Part shown: one piece after another, positions 15,307-23,271 of the stretch
How positions within the stretch are numbered: the first letter of the stretch is position 1
How the letters are laid out: each line of letters starts with the position of its first letter
Assembly (NCBI RefSeq): GCF_000429585.1
Contig: NZ_AUCD01000008.1
Location: 1-54,371, forward strand
Origin: Atopococcus tabaci DSM 17538
Lineage (GTDB): Bacteria > Bacillota > Bacilli > Lactobacillales > Carnobacteriaceae_A
DNA: 54,371 nt
Reading direction: 5' to 3'
The notes under the pieces: model-generated
What the model was told of the DNA's origin: nothing
What the model saw: only the letters and a program-made list of their open reading frames with translations
The model's database searches: none
Made by a program: the position numbers and the translations under genes

Positions 15307-16923
15307 ATGAAATTTTTGACCAATCCATCCAATCCGTATACTATCTCCCGAAAACCGCTCTATGCCAAAAACGGTATGGTGGCCACCTCCCAGCCGTTAG
15401 CCGCTCAAGCGGGACTGAGCATTTTGCAAAAAGGCGGCAACGCCATTGACGCAGCCATCGCCACTGCCGCCTGCCTTACAGTGGTGGAACCGACAACCAA
15501 CGGCATCGGCGGAGACGCTTTTGCCCTCGTTTGGACAAAAGGCGAGCTACACGGATTGAACGGGAGCGGCAAGTCGCCTCAATCCATTTCCATTGATGCC
15601 CTCAAGGAAAAAGGCCACGAGACGATGCCGACATATGGTTGGATTCCCGTCACTGTGCCGGGCGCTCCCGGTGCTTGGGCGGAATTATCCGACCGCTTCG
15701 GTGTCCTCCCATTTGAAGAACTCTTGGAGCCGGCCATCTCTTATGCAGAAGAAGGGTTCCCCGTCTCCCCCACCATTGCGAAATTTTGGAAAAAAGCGTT
15801 TGTCAAATATGAAGCGGCCAAGGAAAAGTTGCCGGAACTTTCGGAATGGTTCACCGTCTTCGCTCCCGATGGAAGAGCGCCAAAAGTGGGGGAAATCTGG
15901 TCGTCACCCCGTCATGCAGCGACACTGCGGGAAATCGCCGAGACAACATCCGCATCCTTTTATCATGGAGCGCTGGCTCAAAAAATGGTCCGCGCGTCCA
16001 AAGAAGCAGGCGGATTTTTGTCCCATGAAGATTTAGCGGCGTACCGGCCTGAATGGGTCGATCCCATCCACGCCCGGTATCATGGCTATGATGTCTGGGA
16101 GATTCCGCCAAATGGTCAAGGCATCGTCGCTCTTGAAGCGCTGGGGCTGTTGGATGAGTATACCTTTTCTTCCAAAGGAAACGTCGAGTTGTACCATAAG
16201 CAAATCGAAGCCATCAAATTGGCGTTTTCCGATGCCAAACAATACGTTACTGAAGAAATCCATATGCCGTTTCCCTCTGCCAATTTGCTCGATCCAGCGT
16301 ATTTGGACAAGCGGCGGGAGTTGATTTCAGAGTACGCTCAAATTCCTGAAGCAGGTGAGCCTTTCGGAAGCGGGACGGTTTATTTGGCCACAGCCGATAA
16401 AGACGGCAACATGGTTTCATTGATTCAAAGCAACTACATGGGATTCGGGTCCGGTGTGGTCGTTCCGGGAACCGGAATCGCCATGCAAAATCGCGGACAC
16501 GATTTTTCGCTGGACGAAACACACGTCAATGCCTTAGCCGGCGGGAAGAAAACATTCCATACGATTATCCCCGGCTTTTTGACAAAAGACGGACAGCCGG
16601 TGGGACCGTTTGGCGTAATGGGCGGGGCGATGCAGCCGCAAGCCCATGTCCAAGTGGTGAGCAACACTGTGGATTTCCACCTCAATCCACAAGCGGCGCT
16701 GGATGCCCCAAGGTGGCAATGGCTCAAAGACAAGACAGTCTCTGTCGAGAACACCTTCCCTCATTACTTGGCGGAAGAGCTCGCGGAAAAAGGACATGAG
16801 ATCCAAATCGAAGTGGAAAACAACAGTTTTGGACGCGGTCAAATCATCTGGCGGGATCCCGAGACCGGTGTGTTGGTCGGCGGAACGGAATCCCGGACAG
16901 ACGGTTCCATCGTCGGCTGGTAA
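15307..16923 (+). CDS. ggt: Gamma-glutamyltransferase family protein
   Basis: A 538-residue N-terminal-nucleophile hydrolase related to gamma-glutamyltransferases, which cleave glutathione and other gamma-glutamyl amides after self-cleavage into two subunits. The predicted cleavage and nucleophile threonine is near residue 357 in GSGTVYLATADKDGN. Downstream GGAMQPQAHVQ and the final GGTESRTDGSIVGW fit the small subunit. There is no signal peptide, so it should be cytoplasmic, like Bacillus YwrD and unlike secreted Ggt. ATG 15307 follows AGAAGGGA. It stands alone between a divergent PTS gene and a convergent peptidase. Confidence 0.9.
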   Translation: MKFLTNPSNPYTISRKPLYAKNGMVATSQPLAAQAGLSILQKGGNAIDAAIATAACLTVVEPTTNGIGGDAFALVWTKGELHGLNGSGKSPQSISIDALKEKGHETMPTYGWIPVTVPGAPGAWAELSDRFGVLPFEELLEPAISYAEEGFPVSPTIAKFWKKAFVKYEAAKEKLPELSEWFTVFAPDGRAPKVGEIWSSPRHAATLREIAETTSASFYHGALAQKMVRASKEAGGFLSHEDLAAYRPEWVDPIHARYHGYDVWEIPPNGQGIVALEALGLLDEYTFSSKGNVELYHKQIEAIKLAFSDAKQYVTEEIHMPFPSANLLDPAYLDKRRELISEYAQIPEAGEPFGSGTVYLATADKDGNMVSLIQSNYMGFGSGVVVPGTGIAMQNRGHDFSLDETHVNALAGGKKTFHTIIPGFLTKDGQPVGPFGVMGGAMQPQAHVQVVSNTVDFHLNPQAALDAPRWQWLKDKTVSVENTFPHYLAEELAEKGHEIQIEVENNSFGRGQIIWRDPETGVLVGGTESRTDGSIVGW

Positions 16924-16937
16924 AGATTGCGCATACT

Positions 16938-16982
16938 AAAAAAGATCTCCTAAAGGACCTGAATCTTTTAGGAGATCTTTTT
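16938..16982 (+). terminator. Bidirectional terminator between ggt and LysM/M23 genes
   Basis: AAAAAGATCTCCTAAA and TTTTAGGAGATCTTTTT pair around an 11-base loop. It serves both converging genes. Confidence 0.88.
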
Positions 16983-16999
16983 ATCGTGATGCAATCGAT

Positions 17000-18148
17000 T
17001 TAGACGTTCGGCAAATATGGAGCAGGGTCGACTTGGATGCCGTTGACGTATACTTCAAAATGCAAGTGGACGCCTGTGGCAGAACCTGTTCTACCCATTG
17101 TGCCGATAGTTTGGCCTTGGGAAACTTGATCGCCGACAGACACTTGTGTGCTTCCGTCTTGCAAATGAGCATACAACGTTTGGAGGCCGTTTCCGTGATC
17201 GATTTTCACGTAATTGCCCCAGCCGCTGTCATACTGCGCTGCGACAACTGTCCCACTTTGAACCGCTGAGACTGGTCCGCCGCCAGCGATATCGATTCCA
17301 GCGTGCAATCTTCTGATTGAGCTGATTGGATGGTTGCGGTACCCGTATCCGGAGGTCAACCGTCCTTGCGCCGGCATGATGAATGCTTCAGATGGTTCTT
17401 TGTGTGATTCCGGCTCCGTCACCACAGCAACCAGCTGTTCCGTCACGATTTGGTCGTTCGGATCCACCATTTCATCGGTTGTTGTGACCTCTTGAACTTC
17501 AACTTCTTCCAATTCTTCTGGTTCTGGAAGGACCTCTTCAACCACTTCTTCTTCTGGATCTTCCGGCAGCACAATTTCTGCGACAGGCGTTTCTTCTGTC
17601 ATCTCCATCGGTTCCACTGTTTCACCTGGAGCAGGCAGCGCGGATTCATCCACTTCTTCCTCTTCAGTCACTTCTTCTGCTTCATCCGTTTCAACCGGCT
17701 CTTCTGGTTCAGCTGCTTCTTCGGTTTGCTCTGCTGCTTCTACAGCTTCGGTTTGCTCAACTGGTGTCTCTTCAACTTCTTGATTTACTGCTGAAGAGCC
17801 GTATAAGTACTCATTTGCGTAAATCAAATCAGGATTTTCTATGTTGTTTTGCGCTGCAATTTCTGCGACAGACACTCCCGTTGCTGCACTCAATGCACTC
17901 AACGTGTCGCCCCATTGAATTTGGTAGGAAAGGGTTTGTTCGGCATTTTGGATTTCCAATTCTTGTGCCACTTCTTCAACCGAGTTTGCGCTCCAAGCCG
18001 GGACGCTGCTTTCCTCCGCTGCGTGTACAGTCGTTGGACCGGCAAATGGGATAACCCCGCCTGCTCCAATCAATGCCGCTGTGGCAGCCGCCGCCACCCA
18101 TTTCTTGTTCACTTTTTGTCCTGCTTTTTTCTGCATAAGACCACTCAT
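17000..18148 (-). CDS. LysM and M23 domain murein endopeptidase
   Basis: A 382-residue exported cell-wall enzyme. The signal peptide ends around residue 43 (TVHAA). A LysM wall-binding domain follows (YQIQWGDTLSALSAATGVSVAEI, roughly 74-118), then a 110-residue linker made almost only of E, P, V, T and A. An M23 metallopeptidase domain occupies about 260-382, with zinc ligands in LHAGIDIAGG and HLHFEVYVNG. It should cut peptidoglycan cross-bridges or stem peptides. The linker is very acidic and low in complexity. It is related to the shorter M23 protein at 26243-26836, which has no LysM domain. Confidence 0.9.
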   Translation of the reverse strand: MSGLMQKKAGQKVNKKWVAAAATAALIGAGGVIPFAGPTTVHAAEESSVPAWSANSVEEVAQELEIQNAEQTLSYQIQWGDTLSALSAATGVSVAEIAAQNNIENPDLIYANEYLYGSSAVNQEVEETPVEQTEAVEAAEQTEEAAEPEEPVETDEAEEVTEEEEVDESALPAPGETVEPMEMTEETPVAEIVLPEDPEEEVVEEVLPEPEELEEVEVQEVTTTDEMVDPNDQIVTEQLVAVVTEPESHKEPSEAFIMPAQGRLTSGYGYRNHPISSIRRLHAGIDIAGGGPVSAVQSGTVVAAQYDSGWGNYVKIDHGNGLQTLYAHLQDGSTQVSVGDQVSQGQTIGTMGRTGSATGVHLHFEVYVNGIQVDPAPYLPNV

Positions 18149-18294
18149 TCCTCACTTTCTGCAAATTGATTATTTTGGTGCCAATTTCCACCCTAACAAC
18201 GATTCAAAAAAAAGTGGTGAGAAACGCTCGCGTTTAACCGATTTGTAAAAATTTGTAATAAATAACTGCTATTTTCTTTGTAAGATGGATGATA

Positions 18295-18515
18295 ATTCAA
18301 ACTCAGATTCCGCGAAAGATGAATCTCCCAACTTTAACAATGGGCTGAGTTTAAGTTATGGAGCCTCTATTTCAAACTCAGCGTTAAAAAAGCGAGCCCA
18401 GTTTAAGTTAAAACGCATCTATTTCAAACTCAGCGTCAAAAAAGTGAGCCCAGTTTAAATTACGAGCTCTCTATTTCAAACTCAGCCTACAAAAAGCGAG
18501 ATGAGTTTGAAATAG
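18295..18515. repeat. 52-bp phased inverted-repeat array 5 (3 units plus partial)
   Basis: Units start at 18367, 18419 and 18471, exactly 52 bp apart, the last ending at 18515. All three left arms are identical (CTATTTCAAACTC). Right arms are CAGTTTAAGTTA, CAGTTTAAATTA and, in the last unit, the perfect match GAGTTTGAAATAG. The inner sequence (GCGTTAAAAAAGCGAGCC and variants) is also conserved, so units have a direction. A degenerate unit precedes from about 18295. The array abuts the SIS-gene terminator. Confidence 0.85.
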
Positions 18516-18550
18516 AAAAAAGAGAGGCCGAAAAAGTTTCGGCCTCTCCC
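18516..18550 (-). terminator. Terminator of the ascorbate-type PTS operon
   Basis: GAGAGGCCGAAA and TTTCGGCCTCTC pair around a short loop and are followed on the minus strand by TTTTTTCT. It starts about a dozen bases past the SIS stop. Confidence 0.85.
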
Positions 18551-18561
18551 TACACATTCAA

Positions 18562-19323
18562 TCACTCTTCTTTCAATCCCGCAGTCAGCAGCGGCACCCG
18601 TTTTGCATAGCGCTCAGCCAGACGCTGGTTGTGTTCGTCGGCGCCCTCGATGTTTCCGCTCAAAAAGACGGGCGGTTCCACACCGTTTTTCACCATCTCT
18701 TCGACCGCCTGTGCCAACACCGATTGGATGATCGCGGTTCCGATTAACGTGGACACTGGAGCAAATGGGACAGGCACTCCGTCCAGTTCCAAAGCAGCAT
18801 CCCCCGGCGGCACCCTGTTGTCAATCACCACATCTCCTACATCATACAGCCGTTTGCCGCTCTCATGCCTCGAAGGCTGGCTGTCGGAATACGCTATTGA
18901 GGTCAACGCCACCACATAAACGCCTTTTTCCTTTGCCCACAATGCAACGTCCACCGGCACCGGATTGCGTCCGGAAGTCGACATGACGATCAAAACATCC
19001 CCGGATTGGAACGAAACAGACGGCAGAAATTCTTCCGCGTAGTGGTTCTTCCTTTCCAACTGGGACGACCGTAATGCTCCTTCATGCAGCATCAACGGTT
19101 CGTGCAAAATCGGAGAGATCGCCGCCAGCCCGCCTGCGCGGTAAAACACTTCTTCGCTCAAAATATGGGAGTGCCCGCACCCAAACAAATGGACGATTCC
19201 CCCTTGCCCAATCGATTCGGCAATTTTCCTGCCGGCTTCCAGCATCGCTTCTTTTTGTGACTCCCTGACCTGTTCCATCAGTTGACCTGCTTTTTCAAAA
19301 TACGCGTCAATCATGCGCTTCAC
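18562..19323 (-). CDS. SIS-domain sugar-phosphate binding protein (UPF0309-like)
   Basis: A 253-residue cytoplasmic SIS protein. IVHLFGCGHSHILSEEVFYRAGG and VLIVMSTSGRNPVPVDVALWAKE are the two phosphosugar-binding loops. It resembles the UPF0309 group, members of which isomerise or merely bind sugar phosphates. It ends an operon with an ascorbate-type PTS, a phosphotriesterase-family and a creatininase-family protein, overlapping the latter by four bases. A role as isomerase of the imported sugar phosphate is inferred, not shown. Confidence 0.85.
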   Translation of the reverse strand: MKRMIDAYFEKAGQLMEQVRESQKEAMLEAGRKIAESIGQGGIVHLFGCGHSHILSEEVFYRAGGLAAISPILHEPLMLHEGALRSSQLERKNHYAEEFLPSVSFQSGDVLIVMSTSGRNPVPVDVALWAKEKGVYVVALTSIAYSDSQPSRHESGKRLYDVGDVVIDNRVPPGDAALELDGVPVPFAPVSTLIGTAIIQSVLAQAVEEMVKNGVEPPVFLSGNIEGADEHNQRLAERYAKRVPLLTAGLKEE

Positions 19324-20054
19324 TCCTTCAGTTGTTCAATCAAACGAACTGCCTGTTCCAATGTCTTTTCCACCAAATACTGGCCTTTCTCCTTGGAAGC
19401 GAGCGTCGCTTCCCCTAATACCGCTGATTCCGTAAAGGTCTCCCAAGGCGTAGGCGTAAAATCCGCAGAAAGCGGAATCTCCGGCGGGTCATCAATCGCT
19501 TTATCCATATCGACGGCTTCCGGAGCCAAATAGAGCATCAACGATGTCTCCACTTCCTCCGCATGCACATACGTGTGGTGCGCGCTTTTCCCTTCCCGGA
19601 TGTCTTGGGCAAACTTCAGCAAATTCGGATAAAACAAGTACAGCATTTTGATATCTGGGTACGCATCATACAGTCTGCGCCCGGCCGTCTTCATGGCCGC
19701 CATGTTGCCTAAATGGGCGCTGAAAAATATGACCATACGCGTTCCCTGTTGGTACACACTCTCTCCCATCTCAAACAAAAATGCCGCCATCGTCTCATCC
19801 GACACCGTCAAACTGCCCGGAAAATTCCGCAGGCTCCACACTTGTCCGTACGGCAACACCGGCAAAACGAGCGCCCCAATTTTTTCCGCCAACAAGTCAG
19901 CGTACCGTTCCGCCAGCAAATTGTCGGTCTCAAGCGGCAGATGCGGCCCATGGACTTCCACCGCTCCCATCGGCAAGATCACCGGTGTCTCTTCGTTCAA
20001 ATACTGTTTGATTTCATCCATTGTCAATTGTGCGTAACGCATATCGTCCCTCAT
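19320..20054 (-). CDS. Creatininase family protein
   Basis: A 244-residue metal-dependent amidohydrolase of the creatininase superfamily. Metal-binding features are VEVHGPHLPLETDN near residue 35, FSAHLGNMAAM near 110 and HAEEVETSLML near 165. The family also includes formamide hydrolases and lactam or lactone-like ring openers, so creatinine is not implied. Its start forms ATGA with the phosphotriesterase stop; an internal ATG at 20042, preceded by GAGGGA, could be the true start. It is co-transcribed with the sugar PTS. Confidence 0.85.
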   Translation of the reverse strand: MRDDMRYAQLTMDEIKQYLNEETPVILPMGAVEVHGPHLPLETDNLLAERYADLLAEKIGALVLPVLPYGQVWSLRNFPGSLTVSDETMAAFLFEMGESVYQQGTRMVIFFSAHLGNMAAMKTAGRRLYDAYPDIKMLYLFYPNLLKFAQDIREGKSAHHTYVHAEEVETSLMLYLAPEAVDMDKAIDDPPEIPLSADFTPTPWETFTESAVLGEATLASKEKGQYLVEKTLEQAVRLIEQLKE

Positions 20055-21043
20055 TTCTTGAACGCAAAGCAGCGCTGCGGGTTGTCGACAAAAATTTTCC
20101 GCACCAATTTGTCGCCGTCGTATCCTTTGGTGTCAGCTTCTTCTTTGAACCGCGGCACCCATTTTTTGATGATGTACTCGAGCCCCAGTCCATAACCGTA
20201 ATGCTTGTAGTACGATTTCCGTGCGGTGTCGCCGCTCACCAAAATTTGATCTTCAAACCCTTTGTCCACCAACTGCAAAATCGCTTCGATACGGGCGCTT
20301 TCGGGTGCATACTTCACTTTTCCGATCCCGTCAAACGACAAGAATGCACCGGTTTCCGCCACTTTTTGGTGCATATACGGGTCCAGGTTGCGGTCCATGT
20401 GCCCGATGGAAAGGTATTCGATGTTGACGCCTTCTTCGCGTAAAATTTCAATTTGTTCCAACGCCATCGTTCCAGCTTCTGTATGGGAGTGTACAGGAGC
20501 GCCGGTTTCCAAATGTGCCCGCGCTACGGCACGGATCGTTTTTTCTTCCAGCGGCGAAATCGTGTTGTATCCCGTCCCGAATTTCACCTGTCCTCCGCGG
20601 TACGCGCTGCCTTCCAGTCCTTCTTCCACTTCGCGGATCACAAATTCTGCCAAGCGGTTGATGGAGGCATTCTCGATCCACTCCCCGTATGTCCGGTAAT
20701 CTCCTACCAACGATTTCAATGTTGGTTTCAAATCCGCTTTCCACAAGAAACTCTTGTTGAAGCCGGCGGTCCCGATGATATGAATGCCCGTTTCGCGGCT
20801 GATTTCCGCCACATCTTCCACCCGCCGGCCGTAATCGACTGCAGTGGCGTCCACAATGGTCTGTCCGCCGTTTTCTTTGAAATCCTCCACGTCTTTTTGC
20901 GATTTCACCCGGCTGTCCAGCAGCAAATCGTCTTCCTGCCGCTCCGACCAATACGGCGGCACACAGACGATGTGCTCGTGGGAATACGTGAACCCCATCT
21001 CGCTCGGGTCCATGTCTTTGAAAAAAGTGCGTACAAATGCCAT
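20051..21043 (-). CDS. Phosphotriesterase-family metallohydrolase
   Basis: A 330-residue amidohydrolase-superfamily protein related to the phosphotriesterase-homology proteins. The binuclear metal site is complete: SHEHIV (residues 22-24), the bridging lysine in GGQVKFGTG, HSHTEAG, GHMDRN and SGDTARK. Characterised relatives act on lactones or phosphorylated sugar lactones. Encoded directly after EIIC, it probably acts on the imported phosphorylated compound. Exact chemistry is unknown. Confidence 0.9.
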   Translation of the reverse strand: MAFVRTFFKDMDPSEMGFTYSHEHIVCVPPYWSERQEDDLLLDSRVKSQKDVEDFKENGGQTIVDATAVDYGRRVEDVAEISRETGIHIIGTAGFNKSFLWKADLKPTLKSLVGDYRTYGEWIENASINRLAEFVIREVEEGLEGSAYRGGQVKFGTGYNTISPLEEKTIRAVARAHLETGAPVHSHTEAGTMALEQIEILREEGVNIEYLSIGHMDRNLDPYMHQKVAETGAFLSFDGIGKVKYAPESARIEAILQLVDKGFEDQILVSGDTARKSYYKHYGYGLGLEYIIKKWVPRFKEEADTKGYDGDKLVRKIFVDNPQRCFAFKK

Positions 21044-21110
21044 CTCGTTTCTCCTTTCAAGAAAGCGTCCCTCTTCTTTAATAGTGAAAAGGGACGTCCG
21101 GTTCAGTTTA

Positions 21111-22409
21111 TTAGAAGAACAGTTCTGCCAATAGGCGAATAATCGGGCTCAAGAGGAACATGTCCGAGTCCGCCGCCCACATCGCCGTATCCGGGACGGT
21201 GGTGTCCACCAAAAACGACACCATGAAGTATTGTCCCCAGGCAACGAGAGTGGCTGTCGCAAACCCGCCCAGCAGCGCCCCGCGGACTCCGCCGGTTTCG
21301 TTTCCGAAAATCCCCCCGACTGCCCCATGGAAGAACAACACGATCATCGTCGGCACGAAGACATATCCGACGGTCGCACCTAAAACGACCAGCCAAATGA
21401 TGGCTCCAAGAAAGGCTCCCAAAAATCCAAGGATCACAGAGTTCGGTGCATAGGTGTACAATACCGGTGCATCCAATGCTGGACGAGCGCCCGGGACGAC
21501 TTTCGTGGCGATTCCGCGGAAAGCCGGTACGATTTCACCGACAAACAAGCGCACCCCTTGCAGCACAACCGCAATACCGGCTGCGAAGCGGAACGACTGG
21601 ATCAAGGAATAGACGACAAAACTTTGATTTCCAGCACTTTCCATCAGAGCCTGTGCTCCCGGTGTGTCGCGCGTCAAGAGGATGACGGCTCCCACCAAGA
21701 ACAATAGCGCCATGGTTAAAGCGGTGATGACGTTGTTGTCACGCAAAAATTCCAATCCGCTTGGCATCTTGATCTTTTCAGAATCCTGCTCCTTGTTCCC
21801 AAACAGTTTCCCCATCAACGCCCCAAGGAGACCGGCACTCGCGGAGGTGTGCCCTAAGGCAATCTTGTCGCCTCCGGTGATGCGCCGCACCATTGGCTGG
21901 GTGACTGCCGGCTGCAGTGTCCAGTAAATTCCCAAAATGACTGTCAGCATCAAGACCAGTGGCCAAAATCCGATGTCTCCTCCAGCGGCCTGGACGATGG
22001 TTCCGGCAAAAATTGTCGTGGTCCAAAACATCATGTGCCCTGTCAAATAAATGTATTTGAACGGTGTGAAACGGGCCAACAACACGTTCAACAAAAAGCC
22101 GAGTGTCATGGCAAGCGTCACGGCACTCCCAAACTGGGCGTTGAAGGCTTCCTGCCCCATATAGGAACCAAGCTCCGTCGCCTCCAGTCCGAACACTTCC
22201 GCCCACATCGGTTCGAACACCGTCAACGCGCCGACGATGATTCCGGAACCTGCGTCGATGATCAAAAATCCGATGATGGCTTTGAAGGTTCCGGTGATGA
22301 CCTGGCTGGCCGGTTTCTTTTGCAGCAGCAAACCGATCAGCACAATCACACCGAGGAGAATCGCAGGTGTGCCGAAAAAGTTATTGGCTATCCATGTGAT
22401 GATTTCCAC
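21111..22409 (-). CDS. PTS EIIC, ascorbate (UlaA/SgaT) family
   Basis: A 432-residue permease with about eleven membrane segments. Family sequence is evident in FKAIIGFLIIDAGSGIIVGAL and IYLTGHMMFWTTTIFAG. It works with the EIIB and EIIA encoded just upstream. UlaA homologues import L-ascorbate, but the other genes of this operon are not the ula catabolic set (no UlaG, D, E or F), so the substrate is probably a different sugar acid or lactone-forming sugar. Confidence 0.93.
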   Translation of the reverse strand: MEIITWIANNFFGTPAILLGVIVLIGLLLQKKPASQVITGTFKAIIGFLIIDAGSGIIVGALTVFEPMWAEVFGLEATELGSYMGQEAFNAQFGSAVTLAMTLGFLLNVLLARFTPFKYIYLTGHMMFWTTTIFAGTIVQAAGGDIGFWPLVLMLTVILGIYWTLQPAVTQPMVRRITGGDKIALGHTSASAGLLGALMGKLFGNKEQDSEKIKMPSGLEFLRDNNVITALTMALLFLVGAVILLTRDTPGAQALMESAGNQSFVVYSLIQSFRFAAGIAVVLQGVRLFVGEIVPAFRGIATKVVPGARPALDAPVLYTYAPNSVILGFLGAFLGAIIWLVVLGATVGYVFVPTMIVLFFHGAVGGIFGNETGGVRGALLGGFATATLVAWGQYFMVSFLVDTTVPDTAMWAADSDMFLLSPIIRLLAELFF

Positions 22410-22426
22410 TCTATCTCATCCTTTCG

Positions 22427-22696
22427 TCATTTGATGACTTTGCTGAGGGCGGCTTCCACTTCGTCTTCGTCAAAGTAGTTGTTTACCACGACCACTTCTG
22501 CGCCTGTTTCTTCGCCCAATGTGTTGGCCAAATCTTGGCTCAATACGATGATGTCGCTGTTCATGGCACGAGCCGTCGAGACATCCGTGTTTTCAACATC
22601 TGCCTGCACACCCATTTTCGTCAGCACATCTTCCACCGTCATTTTCAAAATCAAGCTGGTTCCTTGCCCCACACCGCATACCGTCAAAATTTTCAT
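22427..22696 (-). CDS. PTS EIIB, ascorbate-type
   Basis: An 89-residue phosphocarrier. The phosphorylated cysteine is in the P-loop-like MKILTVCGVGQGTS at the N-terminus. It passes phosphate from EIIA (22693-23133) to substrate during import by the EIIC at 21111-22409. It overlaps the EIIA gene by four bases. Confidence 0.92.
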   Translation of the reverse strand: MKILTVCGVGQGTSLILKMTVEDVLTKMGVQADVENTDVSTARAMNSDIIVLSQDLANTLGEETGAEVVVVNNYFDEDEVEAALSKVIK

Positions 22697-23133
22697 TTTA
22701 TTTCCTCCTTTAATTGATGAATCACATCATACGAATCGGCTTCCAACAGTTTGTCAATGTTGCCTTTTTTTCCCAGCAGCTTAGCGATTTTTTGGATCAC
22801 TTTGACGTGTTCCTCACTTGACGCAGCCGACAACCCGAATACCAGACGGACCGGATCGTTTGCTTCGTGGCCGAATGCCACCCCTTCCGTCAATTGCACA
22901 AATGAAATGGCGGACTCCAACGCGCCGGTTTCCGGCCGGGCATGCGGAATGGCCACAGATGGCGCAATCACAAAATACGCTCCATTTTCCCGGTACGAAT
23001 CCACCATCGCCTGAATGTAGCCTTCTTCTGCATAGCCTTCTTCGACCAACAACCTTCCTGACTGCCGGATGGCGTCTTCTGCGTTTTCCGCCTGCACATT
23101 CAGCCGCACAAGCGTTTCATCCAAAAAAGACAT
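22693..23133 (-). CDS. PTS EIIA, fructose/mannitol/ascorbate type
   Basis: A 146-residue EIIA of the type 2 family; the active histidine is in SVAIPHARPETGAL. It takes phosphate from HPr and passes it to the neighbouring EIIB. As first gene of the transport-catabolic operon it follows a 138-base leader that contains a cre-like site (23156-23169) and the terminator of the regulator gene. Confidence 0.92.
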   Translation of the reverse strand: MSFLDETLVRLNVQAENAEDAIRQSGRLLVEEGYAEEGYIQAMVDSYRENGAYFVIAPSVAIPHARPETGALESAISFVQLTEGVAFGHEANDPVRLVFGLSAASSEEHVKVIQKIAKLLGKKGNIDKLLEADSYDVIHQLKEEIK

Positions 23134-23155
23134 GACTCGCCTCCTCTTCTCTTTT

Positions 23156-23169
23156 TGGTATCGCTTTCT
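23156..23169 (-). promoter_or_regulatory. cre-like site before the EIIA gene
   Basis: AGAAAGCGATACCA on the minus strand matches TGWAANCGNTNWCA at 12 of 14 positions, 23 bases before the start codon. It fits catabolite repression of the operon. Confidence 0.45.
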
Positions 23170-23232
23170 TCACCTTTAAGATACCAAGTTCCCCTCAATG
23201 AAAAAAGAGCAAATTCTTTCATTTATTCGCGC

Positions 23233-23268
23233 AAAAAAATAGACCCCTCTTTACGAAAAGAGAAGTCT
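23233..23268 (-). terminator. Terminator of the PRD regulator gene
   Basis: AGACTTCTCTTT and AAAGAGGGGTCT flank a 4-base loop, then ATTTTTTT. It separates the regulator transcript from the operon it faces. Confidence 0.8.
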
Positions 23269-23271
23269 CAT

